Below are positions 32,240-44,500 of a DNA stretch of 64,000 bases, piece by piece; the stretch's first letter is position 1; every line of letters begins with the position of its first letter. The stretch lies in contig BDSL01000020.1 of the NCBI GenBank assembly GCA_003116995.1, positions 1-64,000 on the forward strand. Direction: 5' to 3'. The notes under the pieces were generated by a model that was not told the origin of the DNA, ran no database searches, and saw only the letters and a program-made list of their open reading frames with translations. Source of the DNA: Yamagishiella unicocca (Eukaryota > Chlorophyta > Chlorophyceae > Chlamydomonadales > Volvocaceae). The translations under genes and the position numbers were made by a program.

Positions 32240-34846
32240 TCAGTCCGACCCACATGCGCCCGCGCCCTTGGCCACAAACTCCGCCTCAACCTGCTCAATC
32301 ATAGAGTCGGGGTCCACGCCTGCTGCCCGCAGCGCGTCCGCCAGCACCGCCACCTTGCTGCTCTCCTGCCCCAGGCACAGCAGCAGCTCATCCATGTCGG
32401 CTCGCAGCTCCACCGCTTCGGCCCCGGCTCCCTGCGCGCCGCACCCGGAACAGCACCCAGACGCGGCCGCCGCTGCGATCTGCCCGTGCGCTGCTGCCAG
32501 CGCAGCGCTCTGGGCGCGCTCACACTCCAGCTGCTCCTCCAGCGCGGCGCGCTGAGCGCGCTCCCGCTCGAGCTGCTGCGCTAGCGCAGCATGCGCAGCA
32601 CGCTCCCGCTCCAGCTGCTGGGCCAGGTGAGACCGCTCCGAGCGCAGCGCCACGCATCGCCGCTCCATCACCCTCTGCCTCGCCACCACCGCCGCCACCT
32701 GCTTCACCACGGCGGCAGACTCGTCGTAGGCGCCTGCTAGGTGGCCCTTGATCGCCGTCCAGTCTGCGCTCATCTTCCTCAGCATCGACAGCACCCGAGG
32801 CGGGCACGTCGATGTTGCGTGCGCCGCCTCGCTCCGCTTTGCCACGAACGCTGTGCTGCGCTCCGCGCCGCCCGCAGCTCCGTCCCGCGGCGTCAGGGCC
32901 CCGCTGCCGCTGTCCGATCCGCCGACGGGGCCAACCGCTGCTGCGGCACCTTTCATGCTGCTGCTGCTGCTGCTCCTCCCGGCCCTACGCGCCGCGGAGC
33001 TTGGTCGGCTGGCCCGGCGAGGGCTGGCTTCGGGCGTCGGCACGCCGTCCGCGCCCCTGCCCTCGTCGCGCGCCACGTCTGCTAGCGGAGCGCCAGGCGA
33101 TGCCGCCTTGCCCTCGGCCTTCACCGATGCCTCTTCGGCGATAAGGGTGACCGGACGCGCAGCGGCATCCTCGAGCGTCAGCTCCGGGCTTCGGTCGCGG
33201 GGCGGCGCTAGAAGACCCAGTCCAGCCAGCGTCTGAGCTGCCTGAGCGAAAGAGGCGCCAATCGTCCCAACCGTCGCCGTTGGCTCTGGGAGCCCCCGGC
33301 ACTCGGCCGTAACGCAGCTGGCGGCGGCATCACCGCAACCGTCCACCTTGGGGCACCGCCCTGCCACCAGCAAGGAGCCTCGCAGCTCCTTCAGCGCCCT
33401 GACGGCCGTGTCGACAGCCGCCAGATCCACGCCGCCCACTTTGGCGGCACCCGGCGCCAGCTCCTCGCTGCGACGCCCTGCTGCGCCCCCAGCGTCCTGC
33501 CCCTTCAGGCCACCGTGTGAGCCTACAAGAAGCTGCTGCGGCTGTTCCTGCTGCGGTTGTTGCTGCTGTGGGTCCTGCGGTTGCTGCTGCTGCTGGTGAT
33601 AGCGGGCCGGCTGCTGGACTGCTTCAAGCCTCAGCTGCGGCTCCCCTGGTGGTGAGCACACGGCAAGCGCGGAGGTGCAACCCTGCTGCACCTCACAGCC
33701 GTCCAGGTTGGACAGGCGAGCGCGGACGGCGGTCATGCTGACGGCATCAGCGCCGCCATCCGACCAAGCCTTGTCTGAGTCACGGCTAGACGGCCAACTG
33801 TCAGGCGCTGCGGTCGGCACAAAGCTAAACGACGAATGGTCGCAGAGTGAGGGTTGCGCGGGACCGGGGGCGCCGCCGCTAACTTTACGGGGTGACGTCT
33901 TAAGTTGCTGGCTGCCCAAGTCCTGGCTGGACTGCGACTGCAGCGCGAGCTGGTGCTGCGTGTGCTGGTCCTTGGACAGCTCGGCGTCGGAAAGCGAGTC
34001 GTAGTGTGCAAAGTCGGAGAACGACAATGCCAGCGAGGAGGCCCGGCTCAGCACCGCGGCGTCGCCGCAAGGATCTACGCCGGCGGCTGAGGCCTCGTGC
34101 GCTGCCGCTGCCGCAGGACCCGCAGCGGAAGCGGCATCACCAGTGATGTACATGCCGCTGGCGGTACCCGCTTGCTGCTGCGTTCCGACCGGTGGTGACT
34201 TCCGATCTGCGGGCGCTACTGAGGGCGCTGCAGCTGCAGCGCGCGCGTCTCCCATGGCTGCGAGCTGACCGGTCTCAAAGCTGCACCAGATCGATACCGA
34301 GGCTAGGCTGGCGCTGTGGGGCTTCACCGGTACCTCCTCCGTGTGCAGCGAGGGCGCCGCCGCCGGGTCCAAGGCTATAGGGCAGGCTAGCCCAGGGAAG
34401 GGAGATTGTGCCGCAAGCAGCTCCGCACAAACCGTATCTTGTGACATGGCCGAATCTTCGCCGTCCGCGCCGCTGGCAGGACCGCTGCATGTACTCCCAG
34501 TGCTGCTACTGCTGCGAGCGCTGTAGACACCTGCCAGCGAGGTTGCGCTGTTGCTCCGCGTGGACGCGCTGCTGCTGCTGGTCAGGCTGCAGTCTGAAGA
34601 CGCGCTGGGCGGTCCTGATGACAACACCGCGTCGACGGATTGGCAGAGGGACGGCAAGAACATGCCGGTTCCAGATGCAGGTAGGAACGGCAGCGTGGGG
34701 CCGGTCACATTGGCGCCATCACCGCCGACGCCTGAGCTGACGCGCAGGTTATCTTGGAGTTTATAACGCTGAGCGAGTGATCGCCTGCGACGTGTTCGCG
34801 CATGATATTTGTTGCACGTCCATCGAATATTAGATAAGCTATGCAC
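32240..34846 (-). CDS. Large protein with C-terminal coiled coil and p115/Uso1 golgin-like tail
   Basis: One uninterrupted minus-strand frame of 868 codons. The first codon at 34846 is GTG; the first ATG is at 34663, or the exon begins at an upstream acceptor near 34740. The first ~640 residues are Ser/Ala/Gly-rich and probably disordered, with a Gln-rich block (RYHQQQQQPQDPQQQQ) near the middle. A coiled coil follows near the C-terminus, with repeated LAQQLERERAAHAAL-type heptads. The last 56 residues (32243-32410) read ELRADMDELLLCLGQESSKV and then a short helix; from memory this closely resembles the tail of plant golgin candidate 6 and p115, vesicle tethers of the cis-Golgi. The armadillo head of p115 is not visible here, so this may be the 3' exon of a larger gene or a head-less relative. 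No introns are seen inside the frame. Confidence 0.65.
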   Translation of the reverse strand: MHSLSNIRWTCNKYHARTRRRRSLAQRYKLQDNLRVSSGVGGDGANVTGPTLPFLPASGTGMFLPSLCQSVDAVLSSGPPSASSDCSLTSSSSASTRSNSATSLAGVYSARSSSSTGSTCSGPASGADGEDSAMSQDTVCAELLAAQSPFPGLACPIALDPAAAPSLHTEEVPVKPHSASLASVSIWCSFETGQLAAMGDARAAAAAPSVAPADRKSPPVGTQQQAGTASGMYITGDAASAAGPAAAAAHEASAAGVDPCGDAAVLSRASSLALSFSDFAHYDSLSDAELSKDQHTQHQLALQSQSSQDLGSQQLKTSPRKVSGGAPGPAQPSLCDHSSFSFVPTAAPDSWPSSRDSDKAWSDGGADAVSMTAVRARLSNLDGCEVQQGCTSALAVCSPPGEPQLRLEAVQQPARYHQQQQQPQDPQQQQPQQEQPQQLLVGSHGGLKGQDAGGAAGRRSEELAPGAAKVGGVDLAAVDTAVRALKELRGSLLVAGRCPKVDGCGDAAASCVTAECRGLPEPTATVGTIGASFAQAAQTLAGLGLLAPPRDRSPELTLEDAAARPVTLIAEEASVKAEGKAASPGAPLADVARDEGRGADGVPTPEASPRRASRPSSAARRAGRSSSSSSMKGAAAAVGPVGGSDSGSGALTPRDGAAGGAERSTAFVAKRSEAAHATSTCPPRVLSMLRKMSADWTAIKGHLAGAYDESAAVVKQVAAVVARQRVMERRCVALRSERSHLAQQLERERAAHAALAQQLERERAQRAALEEQLECERAQSAALAAAHGQIAAAAASGCCSGCGAQGAGAEAVELRADMDELLLCLGQESSKVAVLADALRAAGVDPDSMIEQVEAEFVAKGAGACGSD

Positions 34847-37490
34847 ACAAAACGAAGCTGAGCTTAGCGAGGAACCAAAGCTAACCTTTTCGGCGCAGCA
34901 GCTCCAAGGCCCCCGTTAGTCATAGGAGGAGGCGGAAGCTCGCTTGCCTTGTATGCATCGTCCTCCTTGCCGCGTTCGACCCATCGCTTTAACTGCACAG
35001 CACAAGGAGAAGCGTTGACATTGTTGCCCTTGAAGGGGGGGGGCTTAATTGCTAAAGGTTCAGTGGCGCTGCGCGCAACGTCCAGGGCCATCTGGATTAC
35101 GTAACAGGAATGCATGGTGCTGCATGGTGTTGCATGGTGCTGCCGCTGCTGATGTGCACTCCTACGCGAACGAATCGTCATAGCGACTCCGGAAGGTTCG
35201 CGCTCCATACCTCGGGATGGAAATAAAAGTTGTTATTATCCCCAAGGTTATCTTTCTTCCGTGGCCGCGCTGCTGCCTGAGATTGTGCCGAGGCAAAGGG
35301 AAGGGGGGTTGAAGGCCACAGTGTGAGAAGCATCGCGCCCCTTTAGACTTGTGCTTCATCAAGATTTACTCTGCGTGCGTCGCCTTCAACGTACCAAAAT
35401 GAAACCGCCCAACAGACGGCTGAAGCCGGATGGCTGTTGAGTTTGGGACTTTTCCACCGAGCAGTGCATTGTTGCAATTTATAAAAGTTAACAAAAACCG
35501 GTGTGATAGCATGTCAAAGTTCCTTGTTGTGATAGAACAGCGCGTAGCACGCGTGTCTCAAACTCTTATTTCACGATCCGTTGTTCCGTACAAGGACGAC
35601 CTAGCGACCTGCGGCGAAGCTTACTGGAAGTGCCGCTTACATAGATGATTCAGCGATCTAGGGAGCATTTAGTATGATGTATTTGTAATTGGCCAAGCCG
35701 AGGGCCAGAGGCCTTGAACAGGCATGCTGCCGATATTGGACCAGCATCTTCCTTCAAACTTCCAATCCCTAGTACTTAAAGCACCGTTATTGTTGTAAGG
35801 TGAATCTGGCTTGGCTAATGTACCTTGCGTAAAGGAACTTGACATGCCAGAGTCACACTCGTTGTGCTTTCAGCCCTGTACATCCCGGACCATGTAGGCA
35901 CTTCCGTCGTTGATACACAGGGCATGATATATCAAGCTTTCGGGGCTCACAACACGGATGACCAAACACGGGCTGCAACGGGCAACACGCAGGATACGCG
36001 TGCGCAACGCAGGACAGTCGCACCCGCTGCCTTAACAAATACGCACCCGTACCACGGTGGTGGTCATCCCCGTGGTTGTATGAAACACATGTCTTGGGTC
36101 GCATACAGCAGGGGAAGCCCAAAGCTCCCTCCAGCTCCCTCCTGCTCCTGTCCCCGCACCCGCCCGCACTAAGTACCAAAGGCACGCCATGCTCATCGTG
36201 ATCGTAATGTCGCCGTGTATCGCCAATAAATTCAAAACACATGAAAAAACTGGGACTGCAATAAATGACCAGTGGTTTAGGAGTTTGGCAACCAAGGGTC
36301 ATACCGCATGGTTTCAGCGCTGTTTCACTAACGCAAACACTCCGACTGCTATGGCGGGAGCCAGGCATCGGCGCGGCATGGCCGGTAAGCGCTGGTGGGA
36401 TAACCAACAGCTATGACAAGTGTTGCTTGGGTTGTGTAGCACGGTTCGGAGGTCAGCAGTGGGAAGATGTCCATGTTGGTGGGTTTGGTGTGCAGTGCGT
36501 GGCGAAGGTCAGGGTCGCTGGGAGACATCGGCACGACGTGGCAGCAGCGCTTGATTGTGCCAAAGGCAATCGTTCCTATACCTATTCATCGTCTCCTTTG
36601 TCATCGCGAGCCCGCGACGCATCTCCCGAATAAGACCCCGGCACCTGGCGTTCTTACCGCTCATCCAGGTTTACACAGTCGCTCGCAGAGCTTCCCAGCT
36701 CATCAGTGAAGATGAACACAGGGCCCTAGACACAAGGAAAACACAATCAAACTGTCATACGGCGTTTCGCCAAGCCAATAAAAAGCTGCCAAAAGGAAAG
36801 AAGTTCTGCTCATATCCAATCTATCCGTGGACGTGGACACGTGCATTCCCACGCCCAACCCACCTATTGCCACACTAGAAATTACTCACGTAAAATTGCG
36901 TGGCCAACCAACCAGCCGTCCGAATGGCGGCGATAGCTATGACGTGGCACTGCCGCCGCACGCTCCCGCCACCTCGCCCAAAAGCCTGACAAGAACCTCG
37001 GCCCAGCAGGTGCGCAGGTGGTTTCAGAGCGCCCATCGCTGGACCAAGGCGCCACATCCGCCACATGCTGCTCGGCGCCCCCGTCCGTTCCGCCATCCAG
37101 GGTATCCCTGGAAAAGCCGCGGCCCGCAGTCGGCGGCCCGCCCAATCCACGGGCCAGGATGCAAGGCGCGGCGGTGCAGCGCGATACCGGCCCCAGCCCA
37201 CTTGATCGGTCTTAGGAAAGGAAAAACGCTGCTTGAACGGCATATGCACACATCGGCTGCCCACTGAGGCCCGACTACCGGCGTCCTGCGTGCATCGCGA
37301 AACATGGACCTACATGCTACGCTCTGTCCGGGCCCGGCCCGCACACCCTATACCCCTTTTGCAAAGCCACGCCTAACCCAGCATTTGCACCTGCCGCCAA
37401 CTCTATACTAGGGGTTTACAGCTCAGCGTAGGTCGAACAGTCGCTGTTGCCCCTTTACGTCAGCACCATGCCGTGCAGTCAAGGGTATTT
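34847..37490. other. No supported gene
   Basis: Upstream of the golgin-like frame lies a minus-strand open frame (35208-34864) with a plausible short exon (QLKRWVERGKEDDAYKASEL) that could belong to the same gene, but no clean join was found. The rest to 37490 has only short frames without domains. A minus-strand TGTAA at 37421-37417 fits the gene ending at 37491. Confidence 0.35.
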
Positions 37491-37734
37491 TCATGTGGCA
37501 GCCTGGTCTTCCACCACCTCAGCCGCGCTGGCCTGCTGCTCTTCCGTCCGCGGCGCGTCCGCAGCCGCGTTACTTGTCCATCTTAATCGTCGCAGGAGGA
37601 ACCAGCCAGCAGCCGCCAAAATTGCTACGCCTGGCAGGACCCGCGACGTGGCCTTATATACCCGCATTTGGTGCTGCAGCCGCTCCACTTGCTGACGGGA
37701 TGACTTTAGCTCTGATCGCAACGCATCAATCTTC
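37491..37734 (-). CDS. Last exon of a probable tail-anchored membrane protein (partial)
   Basis: From an acceptor at 37736-37735 (CACACCGCAG) the frame reads KIDALRSELKSSRQQVERLQ, an amphipathic coiled-coil start. It is followed by one hydrophobic segment, VLPGVAILAAAGWFLL, flanked by RRLRW, and a 30-residue Ala/Glu-rich end with stop at 37491. The arrangement (coiled coil, single transmembrane helix, short tail) suggests a membrane-anchored adaptor or tether, topology unproven. The frame is also open for some 75 bp upstream of the acceptor, so the exon could be longer. Upstream exons were not identified in 37.8-38.5 kb. A TGTAA lies 70 bp past the stop. No family recognised. Confidence 0.55.
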
Positions 37735-40583
37735 CTGCGGTGTGACTTTTGGTAGTTGATGACGGTCTTGGTGCACTGTTTTGGGCCAATCGAGTGGGTC
37801 CGTCGGGTCAGTTCCAGTCACCAGTTTACCGAGACGTTCGTTGTTACGCAAACCAGTTCACTGCATATGTCGACTCCCTTACTTGCGACTTCACGAGTTC
37901 GCAGCGTGGGCAAGGCGGCGGCGCAGCGTTCGACCGAGTCGCCACTTCTGGATCCTTTTGCCCCATGGCTTCGGGCCTTGAACCACTAAAGTTCATCGTA
38001 GTTTGTAATTTTGTTGCTATTACAGGTTTGCGCGAAATCGGTTACACGAAAACGCCGAGTTGCCTCTGTTTCCACTCCGTATTAGCGTGTTACAACAATC
38101 GCTATGAAGGAAACATCTCAACGAACTACTCCGAAACGAATTTGTGTATGCAATGTGGTTGGGAAAGTTGTACGGCAGCGGCCCAGGGGCCACACTGTAT
38201 CCCATGCTCCTGTCAGCACTTTCCTCGGGCGTCCTCGGGGTAACGATTGGCCTTAGAAAGTGTGTGGCTGTAAGGAATCTAGGTCCGCTGGCTTGCGCTT
38301 CCATCCGCCACGCACACTTCGGCACGCCCATTGGCGCCCAGGCATATCAGTGCCATATACAGCAAGACTCGGCACGCTTGGCCGCAGGCTGGGGAACGCT
38401 TGCAGTTGTGCTCAAAAGTACTTTTAGCAGGCACCATACGCCAACGTTAGCCTGGTAACAGTAATGAGTAGGTAAGGTCTGGTCAGGCCCACGGCCCCCT
38501 AGCAAGTACTGTTCTGCTGGAAACTACGTGAAATGCCTTCTGCTACATGTCTCGATTACGTTTGAACATTTTGTAAACCTCCCCACGCGAGTGGGCACCA
38601 GCGTACGACAGGGTGACCCCGTCATGCCACGCAATGCCTGGCGGGTCTTTCCCCCCAGCCTCGTCGAGTAACCGGTTCTCTTTTGAACCCCTCCAGCCTC
38701 GTTTCGCTCTAACCAGGTGGGTCACCGGCCGCGTTCGGAAGTTAGTTTTTGTTTTGTGCGCGTGCGTTTGCGACCCTTGCTGTCACCGCGGTTTTTCAAA
38801 CGGCAAGGCGGCGCGGCTCAAGACACACGACGGTAACGGAAGCTCGCCGGTGCCGCCTGGTACCATATCACGTCTCCACGACAACAGTCGGAATCTGGGC
38901 TGGGACGGACACGGGCTGCACCGCATCTCGCACCACCACGTCCCATTTCGCTCACCCGTTGCTCCCTCTTGCGTGTTGCACGTATCGCACATATGTTAGT
39001 TTCCCTTTCTTTACACGACCAACGACGGGGCGCTTCCACAGGTTTCTGGGTAGTCAATCCAAGTGCTCCAGCATGCCGCCCACAAAGCGCCCCAAACTAG
39101 GTGTCCGAAGACAAAGCGCCAGCTATCCCATCCATGTCGCGTAACTGGTTATTATGCCGCGCCCCAGCCTCGTAACTATCGCCAGACTGTACTACTCCGT
39201 ATAATAACGCCACAAAGGGGGGCAGTGAGCATGTGCCCCTCCGCAATGGGCTATTGACGAGAGCATCCCCCTTCCCCCAGGCGTTACCGACACACGTGCG
39301 TATCCCCGACGAGCTAATAACACGCTTGCCGCGTATCCCCGAAGCAGTATTGACGCTCAAGTGGGTGCTGCCAGTAGACGAGTTCAGGGCGGAGGTTTCG
39401 GGAATGGAAATCGACGGAGCAGTCGGGAGCAGGCATGAACGATATGGGTTTAGTCCACACCAAGCCACGCCAAGCCGCCTGTGCGCACCCGTCCCGTGAT
39501 GACATAATAGCAATGTACAGCACAAAGCACACCGCGTATGATACACTACATGCCGATCGTTACCGACGGTATGCTGCAGCAGTGAGACAAGGTATAGAGC
39601 CGTTCCCACACGTCCGCATCGTACACAACGCGCCTCACAGCGCTGACGAATTGCCAGGTCGACCACACCTCCACCACTGCACGTCGGAGAGCGGCAGTAC
39701 TCCCCGATCTCCGCCGGTATTAGAATGCACCAAAGAACAACGTTACTCTGCACGCTCTGCGCCCTTGTGTACGTGAGTATGCAGCCTGCCTGGACAAGTT
39801 GCGTCTTGGCTCACTAATGCACGGTCGATCCACTCCATTTCATCACGGATGTCGGAGCAATCGGAAAGATACATGCCGCAGGCAGGGGCAATTGGGTAGA
39901 CAATGGCAGGGACATGCCGTGGCCGTGCCGTGGCTTTGGGGCTGGGGAGGGTGCCGAGGATGAGGGGAACCCTCAGGTATCGCACGAAGGCAGGCACTTG
40001 CTGTCTCGTAGTGTATATACACCAGCAACAAATCCTATGCTGCAAGCCGAACAGGCTGCCCTAGTACCGAAGATGGCCTACCTCAACCTGGTCCACACGA
40101 GCGTAAGGTATGCGCAAGGGTGGCGGCACACAACCTTTAAATACCTCCGGAACATAGCTAGCTGCTCTATTAAGGCCGTGGTAGAGTCTCGGTATACCGC
40201 GTCGCTTCATTCGCGCGTTGCTTTAGCATTTTTTGTTGCTTTCCACAGAAGTCGAGATGCAACGAATCAATTTTACGCATTGTTCAGGTTACCGTAGCCA
40301 ATTGGCAAATGATACCACCAGTCAGGAATCCAGAATTGCCTCCGACACCAATAAAGCATTTTCTCGCGCTTCGAGCAGCAGTGGCAATTAAAATTAACCA
40401 AATTAAGATAATTCGTCGTTGTCCGAAATGGAGCCGGGCGCAAATTGGAGAGTGTGCGCGCATAGGGCCCACTGGTTGATCTCGATCCCACCGACCGCAC
40501 TGAAAGCACCCTCTCCAAGCCAAAGTCTGTTGCGCACTGGAGTAGTGTTTCACTTGCCTTACTTGCCACTTACATCAGCAAAG
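37735..40583. other. Region with intron-repeat modules but no supported gene
   Basis: Copies of the dispersed modules occur at about 38655-38690 (gtcgagtaaccggttctctt) and 39050-39165 (a long copy beginning ccaagtgctccagcatgc and ending gcgtaactggttattatgcc). The latter closely matches 5728-5830 in a helicase intron. The immediate psaD upstream region (40400-40583) lacks an obvious TATA box. Upstream exons of the tail-anchored gene may hide here. Confidence 0.4.
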
Positions 40584-41171
40584 ATGGCCGTCATGATGCG
40601 CACCCAGGCGCCCGCTGCCACCCGCGTCTCTGCTTCGCGCGTCGTGGCCGTCCGCCCGGCTCGCCGCTGCGTTGTGGTGCGCGCCGAGGAGGTTGCCGCT
40701 CCCGCTGCTGCCAAGAAGGCTGCTGAGAAGGCGCCGTGGGTCGTGCCAACGCTGAACCCCGACACTCCCAGCCCCATCTTCGGTGGCAGCACTGGTGGCC
40801 TTCTCCGCAAGGCGCAGCTGGAGGAGTTCTACGTCATCACTTGGGAGGCCAAGAAGGAGCAGATTTTTGAGATGCCAACTGGTGGTGCTGCTATTATGCG
40901 CCAGGGCCCGAACCTGCTCAAGTTCTCCAAGAAGGAGCAATGCCTTGCTCTGACGACCCAGCTCCGCACCAAGTTCAAGCTGACCCCGTGCTTCTACCGC
41001 GTCTTCCCCGATGGCAAGGTGCAGTACCTGCACCCTGCTGACGGCGTGTACCCCGAGAAGGTCAACGCTGGCCGCGTGGGCGTGAACCAGAACATGCGCC
41101 GCATTGGTGAGAACGTCAACCCTATCAAGGTCAAGTTCTCGGGACGCATGATGAGCCCGGCCGAGATCTAA
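40584..41171 (+). CDS. psaD: Photosystem I reaction centre subunit II (PsaD), chloroplast precursor
   Basis: Intronless 195-codon gene. Residues 1 to about 35 form a green-algal chloroplast transit peptide ([15 protein letters not shown], Arg/Val/Ala-rich, ending near CVVVRAE). The mature protein starts at about [11 protein letters not shown]. It contains the conserved PsaD blocks: [73 protein letters not shown] and the C-terminal [12 protein letters not shown]. PsaD is the stromal subunit of photosystem I that docks ferredoxin. Full length and no defects. An in-frame upstream extension to 40419 exists, but the ATG at 40584 starts the canonical transit peptide. Lack of introns agrees with the known C. 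reinhardtii gene and contrasts with the intron-rich genes at the left. Confidence 0.97.
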   Translation: MAVMMRTQAPAATRVSASRVVAVRPARRCVVVRAEEVAAPAAAKKAAEKAPWVVPTLNPDTPSPIFGGSTGGLLRKAQLEEFYVITWEAKKEQIFEMPTGGAAIMRQGPNLLKFSKKEQCLALTTQLRTKFKLTPCFYRVFPDGKVQYLHPADGVYPEKVNAGRVGVNQNMRRIGENVNPIKVKFSGRMMSPAEI

Positions 41172-41495
41172 GCGCCTAGCAATAGCTGGAGTTTATTGTA
41201 CAGCGTGAGAAGAGCTTTAACTTTGTGGGACAGGGCCACTCGGCCTGCCGATGATTGATCGGAGCGTCTCGCTGCTTCGTGCGAGGGTGGTGCGTCGTGG
41301 CGGCCTGGGATTTCGGGTCTGATCTAGGGCTGAGAATAACCACGAGTGGATTAGTTGCCGGAAGCATGTCGGTGAGGTGCGACCCCGCAGTTTTGATGCT
41401 GACTTGCGGACTTTGACGCATTGGTTCCCGGAACTCTATAGGCATGTACAGACTACAACATGCCTTTATCATTGAATGGTGCTCACCATTCAGCA

Positions 41496-41500
41496 TGTAA
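41496..41500 (+). terminator. Poly(A) signal TGTAA of psaD
   Basis: TGTAA, the common poly(A) signal of chlamydomonadalean algae, lies 325 bp after the psaD stop. No earlier copy was seen on the plus strand in the 3' region. Confidence 0.6.
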
Positions 41501-44500
41501 GGTGGCCAAAATCATGTCTCCTTTGTTTGGCGGTGACGTGTTCTGCGGTATACTTGCACGCATGGAACCCTGTTCAGCGTGAGCGAGATTGCATGCCCAG
41601 CATCTTGCAGCACAGTATTAGCCAGCGGGCAGGAAAGGTGGCATGGGAATTGATGTTCGGGTGCATTTCTGTGCTCAGCTGTGGGCAATGAACTATCAAC
41701 TATGTTGAAGCAGTTATTACTTGACAATGAGTTGACCAAAATGATTAAGAGACTTTTCATTGCAACCTGCCTGCCCTCATGCCCCCGGCTGCCACATACA
41801 CACTTGCCCAACTTGCACGCCTCATCATACCGGTACCCAATGCTACACAAGGAAAGGTTCAGGATTCACTGCCGCCCTCCTTAAAATGATAATGTATTAG
41901 ACACGTTGACGTCTCGACGGCATAACGGCGCTATCGGAGGCTGTAAGGAAACGAACGGTAGGGGGGATTTGATGTGCAGTAGACTCTCAACCCAGATGGG
42001 GGAATCGAGGCCCGTCGCCAAGGGCGACCCCCAAGCAGATGAACGCGTAGCTACAGCGCTGCTGCAGCCACAAATAACAAACGTAAGCAAATTCAGCCCG
42101 GCATTACGCAGGAAGGCCACCCAATGTGCGCAAAGGGCAGGGCCAGAAGACACAGAAGGTACCAAGTGGGATGGGCCATTTGCCCAGTTGCGGCCGCTGT
42201 CACGCTGGTCCATGGGTTGCTGCTGTCACGGCTTCATGGTCAATCACGACCTGAACCCGACACGTGTCAGACCACCACCACCACCCTCCACAGCTGTACT
42301 GCATGTGGACATGCGGTCACCCGCGACCCGGTCAGGGTGGCATCCACGTGGATATGGTCGTTATTGGCGTGTTTCAGTAACCCTCGGCCGGCATCATCTT
42401 CTCCGCCAGCAGGTGCAAGCCGTGTTAACCGGGGCAGCCGGCAGAACTGCATGGCCCGTGACCAAGCGCGTGGTGCGAGGTGGGGACGATGGGGATGTTG
42501 AAGACAGGTAAACGGATCAACTGGTGTGCCTCACCGGCACAGCAACTGCAACCAGCAGTGGTAGGCGCTGATGGCAACCATCATGTATAGATCACCCGAC
42601 ACAGGAACCACGGCTGCAGCCACACCATGCGACTGCTGCATCTTGCGAGGTCCTGAATGTCCAGCTCCCATTAGCTTCCACCAGCTTCCAGTGCTTACAT
42701 GGCTGTGTTTGGCGCTGCGGCCCACCAGGCTCTCACTTGAGGGCCCGGGGGACCCGCTCACGGCTGCCGTCGTGCAAACCCATGAGGCACCCAACATCTG
42801 TACCCGTCAGCAAAACCTGTTCACACGTTTCAGTTACTGAAAGCTTTTCACCCAACAAAAAAATGGTTTTACAAACATTACTGGTCAAGTACTAGTCACG
42901 GCACTAACACAGGCTGCAGAATTGCCAGCAAGCGTCCCTCCCTTGAAAGACACACTGCAACAGTTACTACTACACGACACCCTATCTACAGATCTAGCCT
43001 AGTAGGGCTCATCCCGTGGTTCGGTGCCGCTGCTGCCGACAATCCTGTCAGCCCAGGTTGCGTGCAGAACCCACGTCCAGCCGCCGCACCAGTGTTATAT
43101 ATGCTAAGTTGCGGGGGCGGCTACAGGGGCATTCTGCTGTATCCTGGCAACTCACAGCCAGCGGTTGGCGGTGGCATGTTGGCGTGTTGGCAGCAGCGCC
43201 AAGTATGGGGTGGCTCAAACAATACCGGCACCCCCGGGCCACTCTCCCCAGATCAGTCTACTCCGCAACCTCCTCAGACCTCCGAACCAGCCGGGCCTGG
43301 GGGAGTGGCATAAGGACCATCACACGACATGGCCATAATAGTTGGTGCATTGTTTTATTCTTCGCCGGGTCTGGGTGGGTCCCTTATCCCCTTCCCCCCT
43401 CACCTAATCGGTTTTACTCTTCAGGGCCGGCCCACGGGGTTCCTCTCATACCCTACCCCTATCCTGCGCCAGCTACACATCCCATACCGTGTAACCAAAT
43501 CGTTTCGCCTCTACCCCTATCCCGCCTATCCCGACACGGCGTCGTAGCACTGGCGGCTGTGCCCTGGTCCACCTCGTCGATCGCTGACGCCCGACCTCCT
43601 CGCTGCTGCCGCTGGTGGAGCTGTCACGGATGCGCTGCCGCTGGTGGAGCTGTCACGGATGCTGCTGCCGCTGGTGGAGCTGTCACGGATGCTGCTGCCG
43701 CTGGTGGAGCTGTCACGGATACTGCTGCCGCTGGTGGAGCTTGTCACGGATGCTGCTGCCGCTGGTGGAGCTGTCACGGATGCTGCTGCCGCCCTCGGCG
43801 CTCACCATCCAGCCGCATAAACACCTGGTGGCGGTGCCCCTTCCCTGGGAGGCGCTCGACCTGCTCCGCGGCTGCCTTCACCGCAGCACCCCAACACACC
43901 CACCTCCACTGGGCAGCCCATCTCCACCCGGCAGCCCTCCACCGTTCACCGCCACCGGGCAGCGCAGTGCAGGCAGTCGGAAGTAAGCCTTAACACACAG
44001 CATGACGCCAAGCCTGAGGAGCTCGAGGGGCAGCGCAGCTGCCGCAAGCACCTCGTCATGGGCGTGTCACCGTTCTCGGCTGCTAGCTTGTAGGGTCTGC
44101 CGTCCACCTTGCCGTTGGCGGCCTTGGCGCATTCGAGGGGGCGGGGCCAGCGGGTCAGGGTCAGGGTGTGGTGGCTGCGCTGATCTAGGACCCAACACAA
44201 GTGAGAGTCCGAGCGGGGTGGTAATGATAATTACCGATTGGATGCAGCCTGGGTCTAACTGTAGTCGGCCATGAGGTGTGATGACTTTAGGTGCTTCAGC
44301 GACCGCCATAGCCGAGCGGAATACTCGTATAGTCGTATTCCAACGGCGTTTGCTCCAATCAGTGGAAAGCGTACAGCCATATATTAGCATGTTCGGTGTC
44401 GACCGGACATCACGGCACGAGCAATCCAGCTGTCGCCCAAATGTAAGCGGTCACGTCAAGGTTATGGCCTTACACGCGGTCTGGAGTCGTGCTATCTTAA

